NCBI GenBank assembly: GCA_037013685.1
Contig: CM072890.1
Span: 11,733,043 to 11,797,042, forward strand
Source of the DNA: Acridotheres tristis
Lineage: Eukaryota; Chordata; Aves; Passeriformes; Sturnidae
Direction: 5' to 3'
DNA length: 64,000 bases
In this document: positions 47,103-60,574 of the stretch, in pieces
Layout: every line of letters begins with the position of its first letter
How positions within the stretch are numbered: the stretch's first letter is position 1
Position numbers and translations under genes: made by a program
Notes under the pieces: model-generated
Told to the model about the DNA's origin: nothing
Databases searched by the model: none
The model's input: the letters and a program-made list of their open reading frames with translations, nothing else

Positions 47103-50100
47103 GTGAGTTGTCCCGCTCTTTACAAGTCTGCTTGTCTGTTTTTATTTTCAAATGTGCTGATTGTGTAACCCCAAGGTTGGCACCGTGTCACAAACAAGCG
47201 TGGCACACAGTGCAGGAGCTGCAGCGCCTGTTAGGAGAGGGAAATGCTTGTGCTGTAATTGCAGAGCCCACAGTGCAGGAGTTAATTGTGTCTCTGGTGC
47301 GGTGGGATGTCATGTGTGGCGTTGTTGCCGAGCCAGGATGCTCCTGGTGGGGAAATTCTCCAAAGCCATCAGGTCTCACTGCTGTTCTGCACAGGCAGCT
47401 TTTAGTTGTCCTATAGGTCTTCCTACAGAGCTAACTTAAATAATGATTTAGTTGAAACATATTATAAATAAATAAATAAAACAATTCTAAGTACAGCTGG
47501 TATGGCGTCATGAAAAATTAAATAAATGTATGATGTATTAAAACATCATTATTTTAATTTCTATACCGTCAAACAAATGTACCAGAGGTGCATTTCCAAC
47601 TTGAAAAAGCAGCGGAAAACAGATACTCACTATCCTGTCTGACAGTTTGGGAGCAATGAGGTGTGATTTCTATCACTCAAATTTCGGGAAGCGTGAGAAA
47701 ACACCGATCTTGCTAAGCACAGCGACATAATTTCATGTATAGGTTCAGGAATACGTGTTCGTAAGGACTGGATGAGGACAGGAATTGCGGAGGCAGGGCT
47801 GTGTGGCAGGGCAGCAGAGGGGACAGCAGCCGCCGGTGTCGCTGCTGGTGCAGCACCTCCTGCTGCCAAAGCTCTCCGGGAAACCAGAGCTGGCCGCTCC
47901 TCTCCTGGGCTAACCCTGCTCAGCAACAAGAAATCAAACCAAACAAAGGATAAAACGAGAGAGCGGGTGAAAGAGAAACAAGCAGAAAAAATAAAATAAA
48001 TAAATAAAGGCTTGTTTCAGAACGTTTCTGAGGCAGTATAGTGATATAGTAAAAAGTGAGTAGTAGCTTTACACATTTTGTTGATAGTTCTACCCTTTTA
48101 AGACAATGCTGCCTGTCACAAAAGCCACAGAACTGAAATCCGTTACTTTCCAGTGCCTTAAACAAAATATTAACTCTTAAATAAATACAAATATATATAA
48201 TGCATACAATTATTTAGCAAGTATAATGGCAATTAGTTGAACAAGACAGACAATAGAGTTTCTAAATAGAAATTCACATGAAAGTAATTTATTGACTACT
48301 TTTCACTCTTTTCTGTAAAGACTATATAAAGACATTTCAGTAAATTAGCTCATGCTAATCATTCCTCTGGTGATTATCCATCAGTGTTCAGAAGGAAATT
48401 GCAAATGACAAGAAAAATATAACAATTTTAGTAGATCTGAAATCTCTTCTGAAGACAAATGATTCTTTATAATGAAAGCCTTGCATATAGATATATGCTC
48501 ATATAATCAGTTTGGACATTGGTAACTTCTAGGAGTCCAGATTACAAGGATAAATGTCAGCACAGCTGTGACTGTCCACCAAAAACTTATGATTAAAATA
48601 TTTTAATAAACATTTCAAACTGAATTAAGTGCTTAAATGAAAATTTTACAGCACAAGGATGTTAAATGTTTTGTGCAATTAAAGTGCCAAAATCTTGTGT
48701 TGAGTTATATTACTTGAAAGATAAGATACAACATATAATTCAGTGTAAAGTGTCTCTCTGTTAATTTTCTAACTGAAGTTGTGTTAGCACTGAACATAAA
48801 TGAAATCATTGTAGTAACTGAGGGCTATTTTAGCTGTAGGTATAACAATTCTCCTCACTGTGTTCTTCCACTGCTTTGTTTATGCCGACCTTCTTGTCTG
48901 GGTAACTGAACCAATTCTGAATTTTGTTTTGTAAGGAGCACATTGTGATGTGATACAGATAAAGGTTAGAGGCACATTAATAATGAACCAAGACATTCAA
49001 GGGAAATACTCTCACTTTGTCCCGTTGTGCTGAGGACTGACAGCGCAGTGCTCTGGTGACTGCACACAGAATTCACACCAATAAAACATCCAGCCACTGC
49101 CTGACAATGTGAAAGATTTGCTCCATTTCCGTTTGTCTCTGTGCTACTTTGATGCCTGAATTATTTGTATTTACTTTGTCTTTTCATGTAAATAAAAAGG
49201 GAAAGCAAATAAAAAAAAAGTTGCATTCTTTGATTCAGCATTACTCTGCTAAGGCACTTTAGTCTGTCCACTGAAATCAAGCAGCACATACACCTAATAA
49301 TACGGTAAACCACATAATTCTATAATAGTATGTTAATACATCTACTTCTGTTAAATCCATCTGGACTTCAGTAGGTATGAATTTTATAAAGTGTTTTCTC
49401 TATATCACTGCTGCTCCTTGGCCCAGAGAAGACCCTGCCCCTTTGCTGGGATGTTTGTGGCCTTTAACAGGGGGCAGGAAATATTCTTCCAAGTGTTCCT
49501 TGAAATGAACATAGGCAAAGGAAACCAGGTAAAACCAGGGAATACCTGAGCTTTGGGAAGTGGTTTTACTTTTTCTTTAAATCAAACACTATGCCACCAA
49601 AATCCTCTGTCTTTTACTTTCTAATATCAGCTGCATCTGTATACAAGCTTTCCTAAAATCTCAGCAAAGCTTATGTTGACATTTTCATACTGTGAATTCT
49701 GGGACTGTAAAATGCAGCTTTCTAATACCTCCCCCCGCCCCCCGAAAAAAAGATAAATTAGACACCAGTTCTGTTAGAATTATCCTACTATTAATATTCC
49801 AGAGGTCAGCCCTTTGCCTTGCTGTTTTAAACACACTGCATGGGCGTCTGTTGGAATTTCTAGGATCCCCAGATATATCTCTGGGGGTTAAAACCAGATC
49901 ATTTTATATATAATGTACACAGTTGGAGGATAGTATGTAAATTTTTTTTATATATATTTTTTTGGTCAAGCCTCTATAATTTCTACTAAAAATAGTTTCA
50001 GGGGGAAAAAAAAAAACCCCAAAAAAGCCCTGTGAGCTGTGCCATGTAACAATGGCAATAGCAGCATCTCTGCTGGCTGGGGATGCAGTTAGCAGAGCAG

Positions 50101-51809
50101 GGATGGGGGATGTCCCCTCATTAGCATTCCCCACGGGCTGTGGGGCTGTTGGTGGGGGTGTCGGAGCAGGAATGCCATTGTGCCGGGTCCCAGTGTTTGG
50201 GGACAAACACTGCTGTGGAGGGAACGTGTGAAAAGGCCACAGTGCTGACACAGAATGAGGGAGGCTGTGCTTTCTGTGTGCTTCAAGCAGGGAAGCTGTC
50301 ATTCACAGGCCTGGCACAGCCAGAGGGAGGCCAAAAGAGAGGGCTCAAATACCTTTTAAAATGATATTAATGATTTTTAAACGTTTATTTATTTATTTAT
50401 TTTTTCGTTTAGAATTGTGCCATCGGTCTGGCCTGTACTAAATAATATAAATTGTCACGTGAACGGGTGGCAATTTATTTAAAAGAATATCTCATTGCCA
50501 CGGTGAAAATGTATTCTGGAAAATGTAGGTGTGTGAGTATTTGAGAACCCCAAGTTTCTTGCAGTATTTAGATGTTTTTGAGCACGGGTTACTTACAATG
50601 CACTAATTAACAAACGTAGCTGGTCCTGAGGTTTCACTCTGGGTGTTTCTATTTTTACTGGAAGGGTGTTCTATGTGGGGGAAAGGGGACTGAGCTGGGA
50701 TGAGAAGTGACAGGGAACTGGTGAATGTTCATTAGCTTGATCTAGCAGAACTTACAGTAATAGTAATTAATCATTTGAACCACAGCAAATTACATTACAT
50801 TAAAGTAATGGAGCTAGTGTGCAAAATACCCACAAGAAAACAAAAGAATAAAATTATTGACTGGTTCTATTCTTTGCCATTTTGCTTTTGGGGAAACAAG
50901 CTTGAATGCACCGTTTCAAACTGAATATCCACCACTTTTTCTAAGCCATATGAATAAGCAACAGAATTCAAGAGGTTTTCCTCATTTTGCCATGCAGATC
51001 TGCAAAAATATTACTGATTTTTAAAAAATTGAAATACTGCCAACACCAGAACAAAGGAAAAAAGAAAGTCTATATTTCTTCTATTTTCTTGTGTTGTTCT
51101 TTTGAAACTGCTGACTCAAGTACTGGAGGTTGAATTCTTCTGTGAGACACAAACAAAAGCTTTGTTCCAAAACTTTCCTTTTTTTGTACTTTATAAGAAA
51201 CATATTTATCATCACTATTCAGTTGGTTTACACAGATTACAGTACTTGCATTGTTCAATAAGAATTTTAATGACTTATTTGTTCTCTTTTCCCCTCATAG
51301 GAATAAAATACAAACTAACTTGTAGGTATAATAATTTTTCAGGGGGTTTGCTTGGCAGAAACTGATAGAATTATACACTTTTATAAAGTATTTTTAAACT
51401 GTATGTTTTTCCTATCATTTCTATATCCATGCTTTTTCACAGAGTTATCAGAAATTTTACTGAATGAACTCTGTTTCATAATGGTGTTTTCAGAAAATTA
51501 ATTATATTGTGGTAAACTCAGCATAACAATAATTAGATGGTATTTGACGGAAACGAGAACTTCATCAAAATTCTTAACTTGATTTCTGATTCAATATGAT
51601 TTTTTATTTGAGTTTTTATGGGTTATGAAAGTATATATTCTTAAAATAACTTGAGTATCACAGCCTCTGTTCAGTAACATCCCCCATCCTTTTTTGTAGA
51701 CCTAAATTATTTGTTTCCTCTTCCTTGAAGCTTCTGTTTTTCCAATCTAATATAACATTGACTCATGCTGTTGAAGAGGTGTTAAGTGTCTTTATTTCCT
51801 TCTTTATAG
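47103..51809. other. Intronic
   Basis: No recognised element apart from A/T runs (47459-47480, 50385-50404). A GC-richer unique patch lies at 47760-47915, where TGCGG and CCGCCGGTGTCGC give several CpGs. Another lies at 50040-50340. A small block at 51301-51325 between CCCTCATAG and GTATAA is too short to call. Confidence 0.5.
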
Positions 51810-51893
51810 GTCGCAGAAAACCAGATTTTTTTTGTCTGTTTGACCTGTGTGGAGGGCACTCAAGAGATAATCCTGTGTTCAAGTGAACTTTGG
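51810..51893 (+). CDS. DCDC1: Coding exon of the plus-strand gene (inferred DCDC1), 84 bp, donor uncertain
   Basis: A strong acceptor GTCTTTATTTCCTTCTTTATAG (AG 51808-51809) precedes a phase-0 frame, as required after 47102. The frame reads VAENQIFFVCLTCVEGTQEI, then ILCSSELW, then a stop at 51912-51914. Two donors are possible: TTTGG/GTAGAG, ending 51893 in phase 0, or TTCAA/GTGAAC, ending 51882 with one base. The second would let a candidate exon at 52083 follow in phase. The peptide is coding-like and the acceptor excellent, but no domain is recognised. Confidence 0.55.
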
Positions 51894-54800
51894 GTAGAGC
51901 AAGATTCCATATGAAAACTGTAATATTTCACCCTGTGCTTCTGATTAAAATAATATAAAAAATAGTGTTTTGGTAATTTTGAAATTGAAATAGAAAACTG
52001 CCCTCTTGATAGTTCAGCTAAGTGATTCTTAGAATGTTGCACTGTTTATAGATTTGAGTGAGGCTTGAATTTTTTCCCACAGCTGAGCTGCCTTCTAGTT
52101 ACCAGAAGTATTTTAAGAACCTTAAACTTGTGTCTTTTTCTAAGTGTCATGCCTTGAGCAGGCCTAACATCAGTTAAATGAAGTGAAAATTGCATTCTTG
52201 TCTTGATAGAGATGAAAATGGATTTCTGGTCATGAAATAGATGTAGTTGTCACTTTTTTAAAAAGGTGTCAGCAGTTTGCTTCAGCAAGTAAGGTGCCAA
52301 TTCAGTATGACAGTAAACTTGTGATCTGAGCAATCAATAAAATGCTTCAATAACTTCTGCTTCATTACACTTATAATAAGAGGCTATAGATCTGTGGCAC
52401 ATAAAATGTTGATAAAGAGGATATGTAGGGACTCAGTGTGACATTTTGTTTTAGTAATACAGTAAGTGCAATGTTGCCATCTAGAGTTTGTGCATAGGTA
52501 ATTATTCTGAAAGCCAAAGGCTCGGTGAAAAAATAAACATTGATGTTTCCAAGCCCTGTTTGTTTCCATCAGCCAGTGGCATGTGTGTCTGTCTGTATGG
52601 AATAGTTCATTTGCCTCGCCAAAAAAATTGTGCAGGGCAGGAAAAGGAAGATAATTAAGACAGTTTCAATTATTTGGATGCTTTTTCATTAAGTATTGGG
52701 TAAGGATGTGAATCCCTCCCCTCCCCTCCATCCCAACCTAAGGTTAAATGCACCTAAGAAACAATTACCACTTAAATAGATGAAGTTGTTGCCTGCTATT
52801 AACAAAAATCATTGCAATGATTTGACACCTGTGAAAGGGGGTGAGGGAAGCTTTGTGTTCACAGGGAATTAATGTTGTGATGTTCCACGTTCTGACCAAG
52901 GCTTCTTGCAGTTGATTTATGTATTATGAGATCATAAATGGCTCCTGCTGACTTTTCATAAACATACATTACAGGGCAATTGTCTCTGAGCTATTTGTCT
53001 TGTAAGAAAATTATTTTGATATGTTAAATAGAGGGGGGTTTACCCTTTTAATATGGATGGCACCTGATTGATAGAACCTATATAAAGAGCCACATTGCAT
53101 TTTGAATAAATAAAAGTTAATTTAGCTATAGAGAGGCTTTGCTTCCCAGAGAAATTATTGGAAATCTTAAATTCTTCTGAAAAGTATTTTTAAAATATGT
53201 GGAACCAACATTTCTGTCTAGAAGCATGAAGTATGGGTTTATCTAGTCCAGCAGTCTAAGTATTTCATTTCAGTAAAAAGAAATGGTTGAGATTATTAAA
53301 GACTGGGTAATTAAAAACATCTTTGTGTAGAAAATTCTAATGTGAGTAGCTGCACAGATATAGCATATTTGTTAAATAAATCTTTTCCTTTTTATAAGCA
53401 GCAAGAATGATACTGCCTCTGGTTTTCCTTCTCCTTTAGTGTGTAATTTATAAACAATTTGTCTTCTGAGCATCAGAGCCTTATTGTAACTACTCATGTG
53501 TCATTTCCTGATGAGGCAGTCTGCTAACACTGTCCTGTGCTTTATCATCAGCATTTAATTGTTAATTTCTTCTGCACAGATCACAAATACAGGAGAGTGA
53601 ATGGTGGAAATCTGTCTGAAATTGTGCTGAGGAGTTAAAGGAATACTCGGAGGATGTAATTTCTGGATTGTTTTTCACCATGATCTTGCACTGTTTTTCT
53701 CTTTCTCCCTCTTTGAACGTGAATGTTTGGTGGAGACACATGGTTCATGCTAAAAAAGTACATATTAGTCAAAAGACTGCAGATGAGGGATGATTTTCTT
53801 TCTTTTTTTTTTTTTTTTGTAAATTAGAAATTAAGTGACCGTTTGGGACTAATGAAGTTTTAATTACAGCAGGGTCCAATATCTCTGTCCATGTTTGGTT
53901 AAGCCTCAATGGCCACAAACCTGTTCACCTTTAAATGTTGTGAGCTGAGGTGCCTCCTGCATAATCAGGTGAATCCAAACAGGACATGGATTCTTTGGTA
54001 ATGACAGGGAGGGAGAAGGAAAAGGAATTTGTTACTGCCCATTTTATTATCATTTTTGTCATTGGATTGCCACAAAATGCCATTATGTGTAAGTAATGTG
54101 TCTCTGCACTAAAGTAGGAATTTCACTTTTTTTTTTTTTAGCATCTAGATTTCGTACACGGGGAAGTCTTAACACTTAGTTCAGACTAACTGTCTTTGAT
54201 GGCATAAAACTAATTCTGATCAGCTGGAACCAGGTTCTGCCAATGTGTCAGCCAGAGGATTCCATTCCTGTATTTTATCTGTCTGAGATAGATATTGGCA
54301 CGCTGAGATTATTTCAGTTAATCCCAGGCTACCTATCCTTCTTTGGGGATTGTGCAGGGTCAAATTACATCACATTTGCTGTGGACTGAGAGTGAATAAA
54401 TGAACCCTCAATCACTTCAGTTGACAAAGTTGTTAAACAGTAAATTGAGTGTGTGGCTGTGTCTGGGGCCACTAAGAGATTCTGCTGCTATAAGTGGGTT
54501 TATAATAAATTTATTAGTTTTCAATATTATTCTGTTATTCTCAGCTAAGAAATAGGAAGTCTGTCTGTTAAGCAGGGGAGAGAGGTCTTCAGTTATATTG
54601 TTCATAAATAATCTGTAAATAATCCACACAGTGCTGCACAGACAGCATTGAATCCAGATTAGTTTCAGATGTCTTCTCTTCAAATTATGTAAGAAAACAG
54701 CTGAATGTCCACCCATGTGAAGATGGGATGACACTTGCAGTAGAATCCTGGCTGCTCCCAACATGCAGCACTGACTTTTTTCCTTTTTGAGAGCTAAATG

Positions 54801-56598
54801 AATTAGCACAATTATTAGATCTACTCTTTGAGTTAGTTCTTCCACTAAGCCTATAAAAAAGTTGTTAAAATAAAAAAAGTAGAAGCTCAGTATAGAAGTT
54901 TCTGACTACTCTGAAAATAAATCGTTGCATTTAGCAACTTTGAAAGTAATTACGGAATTCTATTGCTAAAGTCAGTGGAAGTAGATTTGACAGATTTCCT
55001 CTAAATTACTCAACCACCTACAGGTATTATTGCCAAGACTCCTTTGAAATGAGAATGAATTTTATGGAGTTACGAGAGCAGAGTGCCAGGGTGTGTTTGA
55101 TAGATTCCCTGAGCTGTTCCAACACCCACAGGTATTATTTTTTGTGAGGAAACAATGGTGCAGAGTGTTCAGCCGGCCAGGGAGGGCTCAGCATTCCATC
55201 TCCACCTGCCACCCCATCCCAGCGCTGTGCCCCCGGCCTGCCACCCACTCCTCCCAAACAAAGCTCACCAAGAGCCTTCTGTGGGAATAGCAATGTTTTT
55301 TAAAGGAATCCCAACGCTATAGAAAACTCATTGTTTGTGGGAGACGAAAGGGATTGAGGTGGGAGAAGAAAAACTGTCTTTAGGATTGATTAGTATTCCT
55401 CACATTCTTTCTTAATTAATCAATGTTATGCTTTAATTGTTAGACCCTCTCAAAGGTAATTATTTACTGGCTTAAAAGCTGAATGTAAGAAAAAAATACC
55501 CGAAAAGATAAAAATGAAAAATTTATTTGCTTTAATTTTCTCTTTTCGGTTTGACTTGTTTCAGACTTGCAAAGACTGATTTGTCTTATTTTAAATAACT
55601 AAGTCCTGAAATACTCAGCGTGGGTTCTTCAAATTGCATAAACTTTACCTAAGTGGGTTTTACAGGAGGACCCCAAGTCTGTAAAAATGAAACATTGTGA
55701 TGTTGAGCATTTCCCAAAGATGCTTTTTTCGTGTTATGGTTTTATTTCCATATACTTTTAAAAATATTTATGCCAGTATTACCTAAAAGATCCAAAAAGA
55801 CCAGGCCTGTTTATTGTGCAGGCACTGGATTTATTATTTGTCACACAAATGCAGTATCCTGTACCCAACAGTGTAATTGGATTGAAAATTAAAAGCCTAC
55901 TATTATATACTTTACAATTTGACCGTTTTTCCAAAGCCTTTAAACTTGTTTCTACTCTTCTTTTTTAAGTCTGCTGTGTTTATTATTTTCCTTGATTAAT
56001 TACTCAAATTCAGTATTAACAATATAAATATTGCCATTTAAAAATTAAACAAATTCATTTTTATTTTGGATATATTAGGGACGTAGACCAAAACTGTCTT
56101 CTCAATTTATGGCATCTTGTAGTGTTCAAGGACTTTAAAATAAATTACTTTTAAACTTTCTTCTCTAGCAAACAACACTAAATCCATCCTTCTCATTTTT
56201 CTGGCTGAATAATTTTCTTTCATAGCCCTTATGCTGTGGAATAGAGCAACCACCTCAGTCAGTACAACTTTACTTGTACAACTGCAAATAGAGAAACTGT
56301 GCTGACTGCAACAAACGTTTTCTTGAGAGCATCCAGAACAGGAGAGATTCCTTCTGCCCCATCCCAGCTGTGCTCAGATCTGATTTATGAGCTGCAGTCT
56401 TTTGTCCACAGCTGGTGACAAACATCTGTATCCTGGCACTGTTTGGGTGTAGTCACCAACCTGTGTTTCTTTTTGAGCCTAATCTTCTCTGCAGATTCTC
56501 TTCTTTATAAACACAAACACACAACAAAAATTTTTCTTTTAAAAGTACTTTTCTACTTTTGTTGTCAATATTACTCATTGTGATTTTTTTTCCCTGAG
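51894..56598. other. Intronic, one candidate exon
   Basis: The candidate at 52083 is listed separately. Other good acceptors near 53400, 53580 and 55132 open frames of 16 to 52 codons but lack donors. Homopolymer T runs lie at 53802-53818 and 54128-54140. The sequence 52620-53000 looks unusually unique and AT-rich, but conservation cannot be judged here. Confidence 0.45.
52083..52143 (+). other. Candidate exon, 61 bp
   Basis: The acceptor TTGAATTTTTTCCCACAG is excellent. Two bases are followed by ELPSSYQKYFKNLKLVSFS and two leftover bases at a weak donor TCTAA/GTGTCA. It fits in phase between the alternative end of the previous exon (51882) and the exon at 56599. Confidence 0.27.
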
Positions 56599-56700
56599 CC
56601 ACCTCAGCTGCTTCATCCAGCTGGCTCACCTGAGTTCCACCCTATCCAGTCATCACACTCCACACCTTGCATGCAAAAAACGGTTTCTCATAATTTGTAG
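56599..56700 (+). CDS. DCDC1: Probable coding exon of the plus-strand gene (inferred DCDC1), 102 bp
   Basis: The acceptor GATTTTTTTTCCCTGAG has a strong tract with a less usual GAG (AG 56597-56598). The donor TTTGTAG/GTAAGT is consensus. One leading base is followed by HLSCFIQLAHLSSTLSSHHT and PHLACKKRFLIIC, leaving AG. Those two bases complete an arginine codon with the first base of the exon at 59164. An alternative AG at 56605-56606 would trim nine bases without changing the frame. No motif recognised. Confidence 0.45.
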   Translation, partial: PPQLLHPAGSPEFHPIQSSHSTPCMQKTVSHNL

Positions 56701-59163
56701 GTAAGTGGGATGCTTTCCTAGTTTATATTCTGTGGTCTTAAAGACAGTGAAGTAAAAGTAAAATTCCTCTGGGCTAAGTAGCAGAATATATGGCCATTAT
56801 ATATCCATTAATTTATAAATTAACTGCAAGCCTGAGTTGGCCTCTTAGACCACGTTTGGCAGAGTCCAGGTGCTGCCTGCCAGAAGGAAAGAGGAATTTT
56901 ATCAGTTACCAGGATTCTGTCAGACCATCTTTATCCAGGTAGCCCAAAATACAGATGCTCTGGAAGAAATGATGTGGATGTATTGAGGAAAATAAAAAAA
57001 AACCATGTAAAATGGCATGTTCTACCCTGCTTCCCAGATTGGGCTGGTAGCAATAGTTTAATGATGGCATCTGTGTCCTAAAATGTGTGTAGCTGCATGG
57101 TTTTGCATTAAAGCTTGTCTGCAATCCATGGTCACTACTGATCTTGACACCTTTAAAAATGTAGAAGGCAGAAGTGGTACGTGAAGAAGGAAAAAAGAAG
57201 TTAGAAAATAAAAAAGAAGAAATATTTAATGAGCTGCTGCACCCATTCCTCAACAAAGCACAGAAGGTCTGAAGGCCTGATAGAACCATTAACACTTTAA
57301 AGGCACAAAACTTGGTCTAAGGACTAATTTTTCAGGTTCTGTGAAATGGAGACAATTATCTCACCAAAATCTTAAAGAATCTGGACAATTCACAGGAAAC
57401 TATGTTAAAGCCTGCAGTAACTTGGTTTTGCCCTGCCAAGACTGAAAATAGCACAGACTCTTCTGGAAAAAGGTTTTGTGTAGACAACCCAGTATCTGCT
57501 GAATGCTTTGTGCTTAATCACTTATCTCCCAAGGGCCAGAAAATTCAATTCCAGTCTGTAAAAAAGGAAACAGGTCATCAGTGTTGATGGTAGCTGAGAT
57601 AACTGATAAAAATATTTTTTGATAATTGAGCAAATGCCTTTAAATATTCCAAATAATTGCAAGGAAATTAAAGCTGGGGTAGCTATTATACTGATCTGCC
57701 AGAGGCCTTTATTAAAAGTCCAGGTTGAATTAAGGCTTTAAAAAAGTAGAACAATCAGAAGCCATATCATACAATAATTATACTTACTAGATCAAATTCC
57801 ACCTAAAAAAATACTTGGGGTTTCTAGTCCCTGTTTTGCTACAAGAAGGCTGCCTGAGAACTTTGCTGCTCCAATGATTAGAAGCTTTCTTCTAATTTTA
57901 ATTTAAAAAATTTTCATGTCCCTTTAATATAACTTCCTTTTAAAATATAATTTACCTGAAAAAGCTCTGCATGCCCTTTACTATTTACCTCCTCTCCATA
58001 TAATTTTAGAAGCAGTCATCTCTTTTCAGACTTTTTTTCTTCCTAGACTAAACCAAATCTCTTGTGTGAGATGCTTTTCGTTGTTTAACCACAATAGTTC
58101 TCCTTAGTGCAGCTGGTTTTTGTTCTTGCTAGAACATAAGAAAAAGGTCCAGGTTATTTCAGGCTGTTTAATGTCTTGATCGAGTGTTTTCTATTTCATG
58201 GATATTTTTTAATCCTTTTTAAAGCAGAATTTATATTTGCTATTTTCTATTCATATGATTAAATTCTCTGCCGTTAAAATATGTGTTAAAAAATATTTGT
58301 TATTGTTAAAATTATCAAAATGTAAAATGAAGAACGTTTTACTGCCCTCACTATTTCAAGTGTTTGAGTTTTACTTTCTAGGTCATACCATGCTATTTTT
58401 CATCATTAATTTACAGCGCTACCTTACTACACTTCTGTGATTTCTAAAAAAATTCATTCTTTTCAATACTTGTATTCCAGGCATGATTTTTCAGTGTGTT
58501 TGCTACCTGAGTGATAGAGGGTTTCATTCTTGTTAAGACATCATGAGATTTTTGGTAGATTTTTCCATTGGTATCATCCACTCTGGGATTTTCACAGATC
58601 ACACTCACTTTTTTTCTACTCACACAAGGTTTCAATAGTTCTTGCAATCTCTACTAAACCTTTCCAATTAATATCTTCTACAATTTTATCTATTCCTTAG
58701 ATTGTTAAAATTAAAAGTGAAAATAATGAAAACCTCTTTTCTCATTGTCCTATTCTTAGTGGTCATTTTAGCTGTTAAAATGTGAGCTGATAGTAGAGGA
58801 TATGAATTTTTTGAATTAATAAGTTCTGGAAGACTGAAGACAATGAGACTCTTCTTTGAAACTGGATAAGGTATTTTCTAGTGCAGTATCTGTTATGAAT
58901 AAAGTATGTTTATGAAATATCATAAGTATATTAATGGGTGTGGAAATACTTCGAAAAATCTGTTTGATAAAACGGTCAAGCTTTCATGCCTGGGTACTTC
59001 AAAAGCTCAAAATAAAATTTTGCTTAATTGTTCTTAATTCCTTATTTCTTGATTCCTTGTCAAAGCACATTCTTTCCTGAATTTGCTTATAAAAATTGTC
59101 TTCATCTGTTTTGAAATAGTTTTGTTTTGCTTTATGGCACATTTTATTCCATTTAACTTACAG
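56701..59163. other. Intronic
   Basis: AT-rich unique DNA. The minus open frame 56906-57295 has no splice or homology support. The last 25 bases are the acceptor tract of the next exon. Confidence 0.5.
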
Positions 59164-59301
59164 ATGTGGATGTATCATGGTACAACAGGGTACTCCAGTT
59201 ACACTGAAGGCAATGACAGTATTCTGTTCTGCTGAAATTCCAGCTGATAGGAAATTAAGTGTGCAAGGAGTCACACTGAGCAGAAGAGTGCAAATGGAAA
59301 A
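59164..59301 (+). CDS. DCDC1: Coding exon of the plus-strand gene (inferred DCDC1), 138 bp
   Basis: The acceptor ATTTTATTCCATTTAACTTACAG (AG 59162-59163) is strong. One base is followed by 45 open codons including CGCIMVQQGTPVTLKAMTVF and SAEIPADRKLSVQGVTLSRR, with two bases left at the donor GGAAAA/GTAATT (moderate). The start phase matches the end of 56700, and the end phase matches the starts of 62196 and 62720. The alternating hydrophobic pattern suggests beta strands. Codon use is coding-like. No named motif, and the gene identity is by position only. Confidence 0.6.
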
Positions 59302-59504
59302 GTAATTCTTGCAGCTTACTGGGGGCTGAGTCATTTTCATAAAGTGCTTCTCTCTCCGTGGTGGTAGCTGCAAATATCTGCTCTCCCACTCTTTGTCCCT
59401 TTGTTTTTAACATGGAGATGGAAGAACTAAACAGCTTTCCTTCTTCATGAGGTGCTGATTTGTTAACACTGTAAAAAGTATTGATTATTGATTATTGATT
59501 CCAG

Positions 59505-59613
59505 CGATGATGCTCCACTAGAAATGGAAAGGGAGACTCTCAGGCCTGATGCTCTGGTTAGGAAGATGCTCCTAAAGGGAGTTTCCAGCTGCCTTTTCTT
59601 GGCTGCCCTTGGA
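59505..59613 (+). other. Candidate exon, 109 bp
   Basis: The acceptor ATTATTGATTATTGATTCCAG is moderate and the donor CTTGGA/GTGAGA good. One base is followed by DDAPLEMERETLRPDALVRK and further open codons in phase after 59301. It ends in phase 0, which does not fit the exon at 62720, so it would exclude or need another exon. GC-rich sequence follows to 59760. Confidence 0.2.
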
Positions 59614-60519
59614 GTGAGAAGTTTCGTGGTGCAGGTCTCCATCAGCCCCTTGGGCAGCCCGGGCTGCAGCCACCACTGCAGGGGAAGGGCTGGGAGAACT
59701 TGCTGCCATTTACATGTCCTGGAAGCATCCAGGGGAGGAGGTCTGGAAAATCTGAATGTTGAAGTGTGAACTCTTTCAGACTCACTAAACCATTTACCAA
59801 CATTAATTACTGTATTTAGTACTGTGTTTTGTCTCCCCTCCTCCTCTTCCTCTGTGTTTTCTTTAGATTAAGATTACATTTTTTCTTATGTCATATAAGC
59901 GAAAATTTAGTTTTGAAGATTAGTGCAAATGTCACTGAACAATGGACATTACATGCAGGAAAACAACCTGGTGTCAGAAAATATAACAATCAAGGGCCTG
60001 TTTTCCAATGGCAATAGCATTTGCATTATTCCTAAATGATGTAAGTTTTCATTTGCAGGAAACTTGCCATCTTTTAAGGAAAGGTGTAAATCCAGCCTAA
60101 ATTTACTTCTAAAAAGCATGTTCATAACTTATATAAAATATAGATTTTTAGGAACTAATTACTTCTGTTGATCTTACAGATGTATATTATTGTTGTGCTT
60201 AGTTTGAACACTATGTGCAGTATTCTTTTAAGGGATGAAATTTGCTTTAAAACTGCTTTTCACATTCAATTTTAAGAACCAAATTCACATTTGGCTTGGT
60301 TTGAATGTAAAATACTTTAATTTGTGTGTATGTAAAAGTATGCAACAGCTTTATTTGTAAAATACTTTAATGTGTATTTTCTGCCTGGGGTGGCGGGGAG
60401 GGAGGGAAGAACTTTTGAGGCTCCACACTTTGGGTCAGTATTCTTTAATTTCTCCTGAAATGAAACATCCCACTGCACATAATAAAAATACTTGCACGTA
60501 TCAGGCTCCTGCTCAGCCC

Positions 60520-60574
<55 letters not shown>

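Noticed and set aside
54417..54845. Minus-strand open frame of 142 codons
   Set aside because: AT-rich composition, no recognisable domain and no splice or promoter context. Expected by chance in 64 kb.
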